From Paramacrobiotus metropolitanus (Eukaryota > Tardigrada > Eutardigrada > Parachela > Macrobiotidae): DNA of 64,000 bases. The notes under the pieces were generated by a model. The model did not search any database. It was not told the DNA's origin and was given only the letters and a program-made list of their open reading frames with translations. Each line of letters begins with the position of its first letter. Position 1 is the stretch's first letter. Below are positions 29,550-40,259 of the stretch, piece by piece. Position numbers and translations under genes: made by a program. The stretch lies in NCBI RefSeq assembly GCF_019649055.1, contig NW_026570242.1:1382635-1446634 (forward strand), read 5' to 3'.

Positions 29550-31440
29550 AACACTAGTTTTGAAATAAATCTCGAAAAGTCTTGCCAGGGCGGGCTTACA
29601 GTTCACCCCTTCTGTACTGGTTGGTTTTGGGTATTTTCCTGTCTGGGCATTTTCATGCTTTTTCACGGTCTGCAGCACAGCTGTGCTGGCTGCAGCATCC
29701 GTTCTTGACAGTTGGTTTTCGGCTGGAGCGTGGCGCGCCAGGCGCGGTGTGTGCTCAGATTTCGGCATCAAAGCTGTCATCCGGGTTTGCTTTTATTCCA
29801 CCGTCGAGGGTGCGTGTGCGCTATGTGACATTCTTATAGCTTATCTTGTTGAGCGAAATTTTAAAACGTCAAGGCGCTCAAACAGACGACCTTACAACCG
29901 TCAAAAATCACGTTTGAGAAGGGTAACTTCAGTTATGACGAAACAAAGCTATCTTGGTTTTACAGCCAGAGAAAGCAGTTGCTACTGCCGCGGAGGCGAG
30001 AAGGCTGCACGCGCGGAGCTAACAGTTGGAAATAGTAAGAAAGTGCCCTTGTAGTAGTGGCTTCGTGAATGCCGGCATGTTATCGTTCCTCAACATGTGC
30101 TTGCGCTTTTTCACGAATCATGTGTGCCAGCCAGAACTGCTCGGTACTGGCAGAAAGCCGAACAAGTGGTGGGGTTTGCCAAGAGTGTACACTAGGGGTC
30201 TTGGCCCGTCTCTAGGGGTCAGTCTTGGCTTTGCATGCCAGAGTAAGCGAAACAGCCATCAAGTATAAACGGTGTTTAACATACACTAATGTACTTAATG
30301 CTTTGTAATAGCATTTATTTTCCTGCACACACTATTGATTGCTGTTGCAAGTACAATCGAGTTCAGTATGGTCGGCAAATTGACTCGTACCAATTTTGCG
30401 ACACTACGGTCAGCAGACGCTAGTGTGTTTAGTAAGCCTTTACTCTTTAGCCATTATTGTCGTATACAAGTTTACCGGATTCCTTTCGCCCGTATCGCCT
30501 GGTCACTAAGGTGGTAATTAGCCTAAAAGCCCTGCCTTAAAGCCTGTAACGTTGTCGGCTGTAACTCTTGCCTTTAGCGATTTTGTTGAGCTGATTGTTC
30601 AGTACTTCTACAGTTCTACCTACATGCTAGTCTGTTGATATTCTACGTCTAGCTATATAAGTCACAGTCTTGACATAATTGGTATTAGGTACTTTATGTT
30701 GTACGAGCTACTGTGCGCAAGTATGTGTATTCCCTGTTGTACTAGCGATGACGTATTGCATGCGTGTTCTTATCGCCAGCCACCGATCGGAAGCTGCGCT
30801 TCTTTGTCGGCTAGCATTTGACAGTGTGTGTGTGTGACCTGGTTTGACTGAACATCAATAAGATTAAAGTGAGTAACATCGTTGTGGTCCTGCTGGTGTT
30901 AGTGTTGTGAGTGACCTCCGTTTAGGGAAAGCAGCAGTGTGTACCTAGGCGGAAGTTACTGGGTTTGTGTTCCTGTACTGTGGTAGTGTGTGTGGTGAGA
31001 GTGTATTTGGTGCACTGTTGTCTACGGAGGTAGGCAACAAGACAACACCAATCTTCAGAGTTCCTTCTCTGCTGATTGTGGTCATGTTGGTAGTAGTACA
31101 CGCGGTGCGTGTATCATGGCGCCCACCGGTATGTACAACCCCAAAGACGTGGGAGATTGGTGAGTGGTTTGTGATTTTGATGATTGTTAGTTTTGGTTGT
31201 GTTGACCGTATTTTCATCAGAGGAATTTACGTACTACTGGTTCTTAACTGGAACTGGGAGGCATAGCCTGAAACCGCATCTGGCGATTGGATTCCGCTAC
31301 AATCCTGTTACGGAGTGGCGATCCACAGGTTCCTTAGAGAGACACCGTGTGGTACCGTTCCTAAATAGATACGCGAGGCAAGAGCCTGTACGGCTGACCT
31401 TTTTTAGTTTATAAAATTTCTTACGTTTAAAATACATAAC
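29550..31440. other. No gene supported
   Basis: Only short frames without motif, domain or splice support. Composition is mixed, near 48 percent GC by eye. Confidence 0.4.
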
Positions 31441-31452
31441 ATCTTCCTATGT

Positions 31453-31530
31453 ATTAAAGCAGAACTGCCTCCAAAACGTTCTGATTGGCCAGAACCAGCC
31501 TAACCTTTCTGATTGGCCAGAACCCGCCTT
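31453..31530 (-). promoter_or_regulatory. Promoter-like module, hairpin missing
   Basis: On the minus strand: two CCAATCAG boxes (ATTGG at 31484 and 31512 on plus), a GGAGG GC-box remnant and a TTTAATA-like box. Confidence 0.45.
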
Positions 31531-31734
31531 GCGGGTTTTAAGCTTTTGCAGCCCCTCAAACCTGTGCTTCTGCGCGTTTGTCCTTACCAAGTTTCGGAAA
31601 CTTAGTACCTTCACCTGTGAAAACCTTCGACTGATAAACCGGATCCCAGCTTCAGCATTGCTCCTTATTAAGCTTCCAAACATTAGTTCTTTAAGAAACC
31701 TGATAACTTTAATCTACTTACCGGAACCGTCTTT

Positions 31735-32395
31735 TAAGCCTTTAGTAACCGAAAATCCCGCGTGCGGTACCTGCCCTTTTAAGCCTTTGGTCACGAAAGG
31801 CTACGCGTGTAGTAACCGCCTTTTTGAGCTTGGTCACGAAAGGCTACGCGTGTAGTAACCGCCTTTTGAGCCTTTGATCACGGAAGACCACGCGCGTGGT
31901 ACCCGCCATTTTGAGCCTTTGGTCACCGAAGGCCACGCGTGCGGTACCCGCCTTTTTGAGCCTTTGGTCACCGAAGGCCGCGCGTGTGGTACCCGCCCGT
32001 TTGAGCTTTTGGTCACAAAAGGCTACGCGTGTAGTACCCGCCTTTTTGAGCCTTTGGTCACCGAAAGCCAGGCGTGTGGTACCCGCGTTTTTGACATTGA
32101 TAACCGAAGTCCGCGCGCGTGGTACCCGCTTTTTTGAGCCTTTTGGTCACGAAAGGCTACGCGTGTAGTGCCCGCCTTTTTGAGCCTTTGCTCACCGAAG
32201 GTCTCGCGTGTGGTACGTTTTAACCCTACGGTCACCGAACGCCTTTTAAGCCTTTGGTCACCGACGGTTTTCTAAGTCTTTGTCCACTGAAGGCCTGTTA
32301 GGCTTTTGGTCACCGAAGGCCTTTTAATTTAAGCCTTTGGTCACTGAAGGCCTTTTAAGCCTTTGGTCACTGATGGCGTTTAGACCCACACTTTT
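31735..32395. repeat. 45-nt minisatellite
   Basis: The unit holds GGTCACCGAAGGCCACGCGT followed by GCGGTACCCGCC and TTTTTGAGCCTTT. It is exactly 45 nt where best preserved (31920 to 31965). The length is a multiple of three, so long frames stay open on both strands and give 15-residue periodic peptides such as PLVTEGHACGTR. Confidence 0.9.
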
Positions 32396-32423
32396 AAGCC
32401 GTTTGTAACTGTGGGCCGCGTCA

Positions 32424-32445
32424 GCGCGGCGCATAAGCGCCGCGC
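32424..32445. other. GC-rich perfect hairpin
   Basis: GCGCGGCGC, loop ATAA, GCGCCGCGC. It directly precedes (on plus) the promoter-like module at 32446. Confidence 0.9.
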
Positions 32446-32545
32446 GTCCTGCTTGTCCAGTTTATTAAAGCAGGATTCTCTGTGCGAGACCGATCCCGCC
32501 TCCAAATCTGATTGGCCAGAACCAGCCTTACGTTTCCGATTGGCC
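32446..32545 (-). promoter_or_regulatory. Promoter-like module
   Basis: On minus: CCAATCGG (ATTGG at 32539), CCAATCAG (ATTGG at 32511), GGAGGCGGG, a TTTAATAAAC box, then about 15 nt to the hairpin at 32445. The order and spacing match a CCAAT/GC-box/TATA promoter. Confidence 0.55.
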
Positions 32546-32639
32546 AGGACAACCTTTCGGCCTTCACGCTTTTAACTCTCACTAAGCTTACCAGTCCTAC
32601 CTTTAGCCTTAGCCTTACTAAGGTTTCGAAACCTAAGTA

Positions 32640-33000
32640 CTTTAGAGCCACCATATCTACCAGATCAGCCAGAACTACAGATCAGCCTGAACTACCAGAT
32701 TAGCCAGATCAGCCAGAGCAGCAAGATCAGCCAGAACAACCAGATCTACCAGAACAAACAAATTAACCATTTGATCAGCCAGAACAACCAGTCCTACCTT
32801 TCAGCCTTTGCCATGCTAAGGTTTCGAAACCTTAGTGTCAATACAAACTTTTGCTTGATTAGCCAGAGCTAACAGATCTACCAGATCAGCCAAATAAACC
32901 AAAACTACAAAAAGCCAGAACTACCATATCAGCCAGAACTACTAGATCAGCCAGAACTACCAGATCAACCAGAAATAGCAGATCAGCCAGAACTACCACG
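32640..33000 (+). repeat. GATCAGCCAGAACTACCA array
   Basis: An irregular array of an 18-nt motif, GATCAGCCAGAACTACCA and 9-nt half variants, interrupted by one palindrome copy. Confidence 0.85.
32816..32835. other. 20-bp perfect palindrome
   Basis: CTAAGGTTTCGAAACCTTAG, each half the exact reverse complement of the other. The same 20 bases recur at 33907, 38811 and 39995, with many one- or two-mismatch copies. Confidence 0.9.
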
Positions 33001-33179
33001 AGCTGTAAAGCCCTTTAGACTTTTTGATTTCATCCGATGAACTAGATACTCCCTTCGGCTTGGGTCCTTACTAAGCTTCGAAACCTTAGTACCGGATTTC
33101 CCAGACCAACCAGAGTGCCAGATCGACCAGATTGCCTGATTAAACTTTACATCCAGACCAATTCTTACAAACTTTTCAA

Positions 33180-33530
33180 AAACTTTGAGGACCTACTTTT
33201 TTAGGTTTTTGGTCTCCAAAAATCATGCGTGTGGTACCCCCCTTTTAAAGCCTTTTATAACCGAAGGCCACGTGTGCGGTACCCACCCTATTAGGCTTTT
33301 GGTCACAGAAGGCCACGCGTGCGGTACCCGCCCTTTTAAGCCTTTGGTCACCGAAAGCCACGCGTGCGGTCCCCGAACTTCAAAACCTGTGTTCAACGAA
33401 GGCCACGAGTGCGGTACCCGCCTTTTTACGTTTTTGGTCACCGAAGCCCACGCGTGCGGTTCTCGTCCTTCTGAACCTGTGGTCACCGAAGGCCACGCGA
33501 GCGGTACCTACCTTTTAAAGCCTTTCGAAA
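33180..33530. repeat. 45-nt minisatellite, second array
   Basis: Same unit as at 31735-32395, about eight copies. A 116-codon plus frame (33185-33535) runs through it with the repeated peptide EGHACGT. The frame is a consequence of the unit length. Confidence 0.88.
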
Positions 33531-33665
33531 GCTAATGTGTTTGTGTTTGCTTCTTCAGGCTAATCTTATTGAGTTTTTGATAGACGTGCTTAGCATATAA
33601 AGCTGTTTTACCTGAATTCGTTGTTGCAAAAATCACCAGCTGACTGGAACAGCCTTTGCACTGCA

Positions 33666-33687
33666 GCGCGGCGCGTAAGCGCCGCGC
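33666..33687. other. GC-rich perfect hairpin
   Basis: GCGCGGCGC, loop GTAA, GCGCCGCGC. Confidence 0.9.
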
Positions 33688-33775
33688 GCTGTGCTTGTCC
33701 AGTTTATTAAAGCAGGACTCTCTGTTCGGACAGATCCCGCCTCCAAGCCTTTCTAATTGGCCAGAACCGGTCGTA
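33688..33775 (-). promoter_or_regulatory. Promoter-like module
   Basis: On minus: CCAATTAG (ATTGG at 33756), GGAGGCGGG, TTTAATAAAC, then the hairpin at 33687. Confidence 0.5.
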
Positions 33776-33906
33776 CGGCTTTTAGGCCTGCACAGCCTTT
33801 TTACCTTCGTTGCTATCAGGCAAAAGCCTTTACTTAGCTTTCGAAACCTTAGTACCTGTACGAATTTTTACTTTATTAACCAGGTCTGCTGGATCTTACC
33901 TTCAGC

Positions 33907-33926
33907 CTAAGGTTTCGAAACCTTAG
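33907..33926. other. 20-bp perfect palindrome
   Basis: CTAAGGTTTCGAAACCTTAG again, followed by GTGTCTGTACGGGCGTTTAG. A TGTAC-like continuation is common after copies in this orientation. Confidence 0.9.
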
Positions 33927-33949
33927 TGTCTGTACGGGCGTTTAGTTGA

Positions 33950-34275
33950 TTTGCCAGAAACAGCAGATCAGCCAAATCTGCCAGATAAACTAGAACTGCC
34001 AGATCAGCCAAAACTACTAGAATCACCAGATCAGCCAGAACTACCAAATCTGCCAGAACCACCAGATCCACCAGACGACACAGAGCTACCAAATAAGCCA
34101 GATGAACCAAAACTCGCAGGTCAGCCAGACCTACCTGATGAACTAGAAGAACCAGGTCTACCAGATCAGCCAGAAATACCAAATCTGCAGATCTGCCTAA
34201 ATTTAAGGTCAAGAATTAGCAGCCCCTCCAGATCGGGCTGCACTACCAGTTCATCCAGAACCATCCAGAAGTGCC
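33950..34275 (+). repeat. GATCAGCCAGAACTACCA array
   Basis: Eighteen-nt motif and half units, the largest such array of block A. Confidence 0.85.
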
Positions 34276-34859
34276 GTGCCGACTCACTAACATTTTAAAT
34301 GTTCGTTCTTTAGAAAGCTTCGTAAAACTATGAAGTTCTTAAAACCTTAATGAAACTTTCCCGCACCATAACGCAGCCAATACCTTTGCGTGCGGTACCA
34401 TCCACATCGTCGAAATGGTCGCATAATCCCGTACCCAGCATTCTGTACGCATGCGTTGCAGTGCACCTGTACAATACGAACCGGATCATTTGCACTCAGT
34501 CGTACAGTGCATTGCGCTGCTTGCGTACTGAATGTGGATATGTTGCGTATGCGACCATTACGTCTTAAGCCGTAGTTTCTATACAAGTCCGGAAGCAAAA
34601 TTTTGGAGAAGCGAATTTTTTGGTCAGGAATGTGTCGGGCAGCAGGTTGTGTAAATCAGCAGTATGTCGATCAGCAATTTTCTGGGAGCAAGGAATCAGG
34701 GAATTCAGAAGCTGCCGCTTTGTGCCTCGGCACTATGGCCACGACAGACGCAGTTCGTGCATCAAATAATGAATACGAGCAACGACAGCGGCGCTACGCG
34801 CCGCGGTATCCACCGAAGGCTGCGATGCCGCCTTTTATTGTTGTGTGGTTACAGTCGCG

Positions 34860-35870
34860 TGGTAACGTTGCGCTGCTAACTTTCGCGCGCTTGCGTTATA
34901 TCCCTTAGTTTCGCTTGGTTGCGTTACGCCGGTTACACTCGCATGCTCAAGGTAGGCCCCTCGCATGGTTACTATACATCGCATACTCTCCTGTGCTCAC
35001 CTTCCGCCGCTCACGTTCTTTTGGTAACTCTGCGCCGCTTACTCTCTGGTGGTTACTTTGCGCCGCTTACTCTTTCGTGGTTACATTACGGCGCTCACTC
35101 TCTTGTGGTTACGTTACGTCGCTCACTCTCTTGTGGTTATTTGCGCCGCTTACTCTCTTGTGGTTACGTTACGGCTCTCAATTTGTTGTGACTGCTCTGC
35201 GCCGCTTACTCTCGTGGTTACTTTACGCCGCTCGCTCTCTTGTGGTTACTTTGTGCTGCTAACTCTCTTGTGGTTACGTTACGCCGCTAAATTTCTTGTT
35301 GTTACTTTACGCCGCTCACTCTCTTGTAGTTAAGTTACGCCGCTCACTCTCTTGTGGTTACGTTACGCAGCTCACTCTCTTCAGGTTACTACACATCGCT
35401 TACTTGCCTGTGCTCAGGTTACGCCGCTTACTCTCTTGTGGTTACTTTGCGCTGATTACTCTCTTGTGGATACGTTACGCCGCTCACTCTCCTGTGCTCA
35501 CCTTCCGCCGCTCACTTTCTTGTGGTTACGTTACGTCGCTCACTTTCCCGTGTTTACGTTACGCTCCTCACTCTTTTCTAGTTACTCTACATGGCTTATT
35601 TTTCTGTGCTCACGTTACGCCGCTTACTCTCTTGTGGTTAGTTTGCGCCGCTTGCTCGTGCGCTTTCGTTACGTCGCTTACTCTCGCGTACCTACGTTAC
35701 GCCGATTACTCTCTTGCGGTTGCGTTACGCCGCTCACTCTCTTCTGGTTACTTTGCTCCAGTTATTCTGTTGTGGTTACGTTACGTCGCTTACCTTCGTG
35801 TGCTCACGTTACGCCACTTACTCTTGCGTGATTTCATAACGCCATTTACTTTTTTGGGTTTAATTTCTGA
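34860..35870 (+). repeat. About 30-nt minisatellite of the core region
   Basis: Thirty or more units of the form TTACGTTACGCCGCTCACTC followed by TCTTGTGG. Long open frames here (up to 198 codons) only reflect the repeat. It is unrelated to the units of the flanking blocks. Confidence 0.9.
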
Positions 35871-35879
35871 GAGCCACCC

Positions 35880-36660
35880 GTATACTATCTGAGAGCCACC
35901 CTTAATTCGCTTAGTAAGTTTACTGAGCAGGTTCACTATGTTTATTGAGTTTTTTCAATAAGTGCTCCATGTTTAATAAGTTATATCCGCTATAGCATTT
36001 TTGTTTGGCAAGCTGTTCGGTAAGTTAATTTTGTTTAGTTTAGCAGGTTAGTTACATTAATGAGTTGGATTAGTAATTTTAATTCGCTTAGTGAAGTGTC
36101 GAGCAGATTTACTTTGTTTATTCAGTTAATTCAATGGGTTAACGGTGCTGTAAATTACGTACTTTATAGCAATTCGTTGGTTCAATTAGTTATAGCTTAG
36201 TTTATTTGAAATATTTTATTAATTTTATTTTATTTTATTTAGGTTGGTTTTTTGTATTTTATTCAGTATATTTATTTTATTTTATTTGTTTAATTTTAAT
36301 TATTTTAAAAATTGCAATTAATCGAGTTAACTGAATTTAGTTAGTAAGAAATTAGTTACTTTATTAAATTATTCATCAGTTATTTATCTAATTCCGATAT
36401 TTTGTTTTAATTTATTTTATTTGATTTATTTAATGAGTTTGATTTATTTAGTGGGAAATTAACGAAGTAATCTAGTTTAATTCAATAAGATGTTCAGTAA
36501 ATTAGGTTCTGTAGTAAGTCTAGTAAGTCCGTATATTAAGTTAAATTTGCTTAGTAAGTGTATTCAGCAGGTTTATTTTGTAATTTGTTTCAGTAAGTTC
36601 ACTTTGTCTAGTAATTAATTAAATAGGTTCAGATGTTTATTAAGTTTAGTAGGTCGGTTT
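35880..36660 (+). repeat. AT-rich degenerate GTTTAGTAAGTT repeat
   Basis: Loose recurrences of TTTAGTAAGTT, TTCAGTAAGTT and TTTATT runs. It grades into the next array. No gene seen. Confidence 0.6.
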
Positions 36661-36669
36661 AGTTAGTTT

Positions 36670-37230
36670 TGGTTTAGTCGGTTCACTAAGGTTTTTGGTG
36701 GGGTTCAATCAGTTCACTAACTTTTCGGTTGGTTTCAGTTGGTTCAGTAAGGTCTTGGTTGGGTTCACTCGGTTAACTAACTTTTCGGCTGGGTTCAGTT
36801 GGTTCAGTAAGGATTATGTTGGGTTCAGTTGGTTTAGTAACTTTTTGGTTGGGTTCAGTCGGTTCACTGAAGATAAGGTTGGTTTCGGCTATTTCAGCAA
36901 GGTTTCAGTTGGGTTCAGTGGGTTCACTAACTTGATCAGTTGCTTCAGTGAGATTTTGGTTGGGTACAATCGCTTCACTAAGGATTAGGTTGGGTTCAGT
37001 CGGTTCACTTACTTTTCGGTTGGGTTAAGATAGTTCAGTAAGGTTTTGGTTGGGTTCAGTCGGTTCACGGAAGATTAGGTTGGGTTCGGCTGGTTCAGAA
37101 AGTTTTTAGTTGGGTTCAGTGGGTTCACTAACTTCTCGGTTGCGTTCAGCTGGTTCATTGTGTTTAATAAGTGTGTTCAGCAGGTTCACTACAGTTTGTG
37201 AATTTGTCCAGTAGGTTCACTTCGTTTAGT
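36670..37230 (+). repeat. GGTTGGGTTCAGTCGGTTCA minisatellite
   Basis: Units of about 32 nt, GGTTGGGTTCAGTCGGTTCA followed alternately by CTAACTTTTC or GTAAGGTTTT, so a higher order of about 64 nt is visible. Confidence 0.9.
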
Positions 37231-37247
37231 ATGTATTTTGGTTTTGA

Positions 37248-37334
37248 CCAATGAGAGCGATTTGGAGGCGGTCGCGTTACGACTCCTTCCGCTTAATATG
37301 TACAAGCACAGCGCGCGGCGCTTACGCGCCGCGC
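37248..37334 (+). promoter_or_regulatory. Promoter-like module plus GC hairpin
   Basis: CCAAT at 37248, GGAGGCGG at 37264, a CTTAATATG box near 37291, hairpin GCGCGGCGC-TTAC-GCGCCGCGC at 37313-37334. Confidence 0.5.
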
Positions 37335-37479
37335 TGCGGTGTAAGGGCTGTTTCGGTCAGCCAACAATTCCAAGTAAACAGGTTTCTAAATTTCAGTGGA
37401 ATCGAAGGGGTTTTCGTCGAAGCCAGGTTGACACAGAAAGGCTTTAGCTGCGGAAGATTGAAAAAGTGGATTCCGCAAA

Positions 37480-38330
37480 CGCACATTTCGGTTGCAAAAC
37501 CCTAGATGGTAACATCTGGCACATGCACCTTTTAGATACAAAGCCTGAAAGTTTTTTTCCGGCACACGCACCTTTCAGATACACAGCCTAAACTTGTGGA
37601 TCCCACACCGACCTTTCAGCTTCAAAGCTGAAAAGGTTTTATCCGGCACACGCACGTTTCCGCTACAACGCCAAAAGGTTTCATTCGACACACGCACCTT
37701 TTAGCAACAGAGCCTTAAAGGTATCATCCGGTACACGCACCTTTCAGTTACACAGCCTAAAAGTATGAATCAAACCCACCTATCAGTTACAAAACCGAAA
37801 AGGTTTCATCTGGCACACGCACCTTTCAGTTAAAATGCCTGAAGGTTTCATCCTGCACATGCACCTTTCAATTATACAGCCTAAAGGTATGAATCGCACC
37901 CACCTATCAGTTACAAAGCCTAAAATGTTTCATCCGGCGAACACGCCTTACAGTTACACAGCCTGGAACTATGGATGCCGCACACGCACCTTTCAGAAAC
38001 AAATCCTAAAGGTTTCATCCCGCACATGAACCTTTTAATTTTAAAGTCTAAAAAAGCTTTATGCGGTACACGCGCCTTTGGTCACACAGCCTAAAAGTAT
38101 GTATCCCATATGTCGCTTTTCAGTTACAAAGCCCAAATGGTTTCATCCGGCACACGCAACTTTCAGTTATTCAGGCTAAAAGTATGGATTCCGAACACGC
38201 ACCTGTCAAGTGCAAAGCCTAAAAGGTTTGATCCGCCACGTACGCCTTTCGGATACAAAGACTAAACAAGTTGGTCCCGCACACCCACCTTTCGGGGCAG
38301 AACCCTAGTTCGCGGCAACCCGCAAAACGC
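37480..38330 (+). repeat. About 43-nt minisatellite (GGCACACGCACCTTTCAG)
   Basis: About twenty units of TCCGGCACACGCACCTTTCA, GTTACAAAGCCTAAAAG and GTTT. The same unit is at 39345-39530 and 41680-42220. Confidence 0.88.
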
Positions 38331-38374
38331 ACCTTTCGAGTTAAATCGTTTCCAAAGCTTAGTCAGTTTAGAAG

Positions 38375-38790
38375 CGAAACTGATAGTGTTGATGATCTGG
38401 TAGTTCTGGATGATCTGGTTGTTCTGGCTGATCTAGTATTTTTGTGTGAGCAGGTGAATTCGGCTGAATACGCGAAAGTCTCCTACTGCATAAAGGTTTG
38501 AAAACTTAGTGCAGACCATGGTCTTATAGCAATAGTTTGAAGGCTGTGAACTCTTAAAAGCTTTACAGGCGGTTCTGGCCAGTTAGAAAGGTTCGGTGGC
38601 GGTCGGGTGACACGCATACTGCGTGGATTGCGCTTGGTTTTGGACGATTTGGCTGATCTAACAGTTCTGGCTCATCCGGTAGTTCTAGGTAGTCTGGTAG
38701 TTTTGCCCGATATGGTACAGTAGTTCTCGTTTATCTGGCTGATCTGGTAGTTCTGGCTAATCCGGTAGATCTGAAGGTTCTGGCTAATCG
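38375..38790 (+). repeat. GATCTGGTAGTTCTGGCT arrays and promoter-module relic
   Basis: Two short arrays (about 38375-38450 and 38640-38790) of the reverse complement of the block A 18-nt motif. Between them, near 38573-38615, is a relic GGTTCTGGCCAGTTAGAAAG and GGCGGTCGGGTGAC of the promoter-like module, without its hairpin. Confidence 0.75.
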
Positions 38791-38810
38791 AATAAAAGTT
38801 TACACAGGCT

Positions 38811-38830
38811 CTAAGGTTTCGAAACCTTAG
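38811..38830. other. 20-bp perfect palindrome
   Basis: CTAAGGTTTCGAAACCTTAG. A near copy follows at about 38907. Confidence 0.9.
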
Positions 38831-39085
38831 TAAAGGCGTCGGCAATTTGGTAATTATGGCAGATCTAATTAAATTGGCTAATCATTTAAGGATTTGCTAC
38901 GGTACTAAGGTTTCGAAAACTTAGTCAGGACCAAAGCTGGAGGAAGCATCTAGTTAATCGGTCTGATCTGGTTGGTCAGGCAAGTTAGTACAGATACTAA
39001 CGTTTTGAAAGCTTAGTATGGCAAACACGTAAAATTTCATGTTTGGAAAGCAGTAAAAGCTTAAAAGCCGTACACTAAGATCTGG

Positions 39086-39205
39086 CCAATCAGAAAGGTA
39101 AGGCTTGTTCTGGCGAATCAGATTTGGAGACGGGATCAGTCTCGCACAGAGAATCCTGGTTTAATAAACTGGACAAGCACAGCGCGCGGCGCTTACGCGC
39201 CGCGC
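39086..39205 (+). promoter_or_regulatory. Promoter-like module plus GC hairpin
   Basis: CCAATCAG at 39086, a GCGAATCAG variant near 39113, GGAGACGGG near 39126, TTTAATAAA at 39160-39168, hairpin GCGCGGCGC-TTAC-GCGCCGCGC at 39184-39205. The hairpin begins 24 nt after the start of the TATA-like box, about where transcription would begin. Confidence 0.6.
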
Positions 39206-39584
39206 TGCAGTGCAAAGGTTGGTCCTGTCAGCTGCTTCTTTTAGCTAAAGAATTCCATGTCAACAGGTTTTATAAGTTGTAGTAAAATTGTAGGGGTTTC
39301 AGCCGGGGCCAGGTTTGCACAGAAGGGCTTCAGCTGCGAAGAATTAAAACAGCGGATTCTGCCAACCCACCTTCAGTTACAAAGCCGAGAAGGTTTCATC
39401 CGGCACACGCACCTTTCAGTTACACAGTTTAAATGGTATCAACCTGCCCACGCACCTTTCAATTACAAAGCCTAAAAGATTTCATCCGGCACGCGCACCT
39501 TTCAGTTACACAGTTTAAAAGGTTTCATCCGGGATCTGGTTCATCGGATGAACGTCTTCAGAAAGTCTAAACGTCTTTACAGCG

Positions 39585-39975
39585 CGCGGTAGTTCTGGCT
39601 GATCGGGCAGTTCTGGTTGATCTGGTAGTTCTGGTTGATCTGATAGTTCTGGGCTTATTGGTGGTTCTGGTCGATCGGGTAGTTCTGGTTGATCTGGTAG
39701 TTTTGTTTATTCTGGCTAATCTAGCTAATTTTGTAATTCTGGCTGGTCTGGTTGTTCTGGTTGATCTGGTAGTTCTGGTTGATCTGGTAGTTCTGCGTTT
39801 ATTGGTAGTTCTGGTTGATCGGGTAGTTCTGGCTGATCTGGTAGTTTTGCTTTATCTGGCTGATCTAGCTAATCTGGTAGTTCTGGCTGGTCTGGTTGTT
39901 CTTGTTGATCTGGTGGTTCTAGTTGATCTGGTGGTTCTGGTTTATCTGACGGTTCTGGTGGTTCTGGCTACTCAA
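39585..39975 (+). repeat. GATCTGGTAGTTCTGGCT array
   Basis: The longest array of this 18-nt motif. It yields an apparent 118-codon frame of VLVDLVVL repeats, which is an artefact of the array. Confidence 0.9.
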
Positions 39976-39994
39976 GTAAAAGTCTGTAAAGGCA

Positions 39995-40014
39995 CTAAGG
40001 TTTCGAAACCTTAG
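39995..40014. other. 20-bp perfect palindrome
   Basis: CTAAGGTTTCGAAACCTTAG at the end of the 18-nt array. Confidence 0.9.
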
Positions 40015-40136
40015 TAAGGCAAGGGCTGAAGGTAGGTCTGGTTGTTCTGGCTGATCAGTTAAATGTTCGTACAGGCACTATGGTTAGGAAAGCTTAGTAA
40101 GAGTTTAACGCTTGAAAGCCAAAGGGTTGATTCTGG

Positions 40137-40250
40137 CCAATAGGAAACGTAAGGCTGGTTATGGCCAATCAGAAAGGTTTGGAGGCGGGTGGGTGACCCA
40201 CAGACATCTCTGCTTTAATATAAGAGACGCGCGGCGCTTACGCGCCGCGC
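40137..40250 (+). promoter_or_regulatory. Promoter-like module plus GC hairpin
   Basis: CCAAT at 40137 and 40165, GGAGGCGGG near 40181, TTTAATATAAG at 40214-40224, hairpin GCGCGGCGC-TTAC-GCGCCGCGC at 40229-40250. It has the best TATA match of the family. Confidence 0.65.
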
Positions 40251-40259
40251 TGACGCGGC

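Larger units (their letters stand above)
31441..34310 (-). repeat. Composite repeat block A
   Basis: A higher-order repeat made of recurring parts in a fixed order. Read on the minus strand: promoter-like module, GC hairpin, 45-nt array, 18-nt GATCAGCC-type array, 20-bp palindrome. Three partial rounds are visible, with modules at 31453, 32446 and 33688. Its parts reappear in reverse orientation in block B (37.24-42.26) and in the same orientation at 61.93-64.0. It encodes no recognisable conventional protein. Confidence 0.85.

Noticed and set aside
29052-29780. GC-rich frames around 29.1 and 29.5 kb
   Set aside because: Frames are open on both strands because of GGCCCG repeats.
31735-33535. 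Regular 45-nt repeats considered as a CRISPR array
   Set aside because: There are no unique spacers, units are diverged and contiguous, no cas genes are present, and the setting is eukaryotic.
34915-35892. Open frames of up to 198 codons in the 30-nt minisatellite
   Set aside because: Several overlapping frames are open at once and the peptides are pure repeat translations.
39658-40014. 118-codon VLVDLVVL-type frame as a membrane protein
   Set aside because: It is the translation of the 18-nt array; the same array in other phases is also open.
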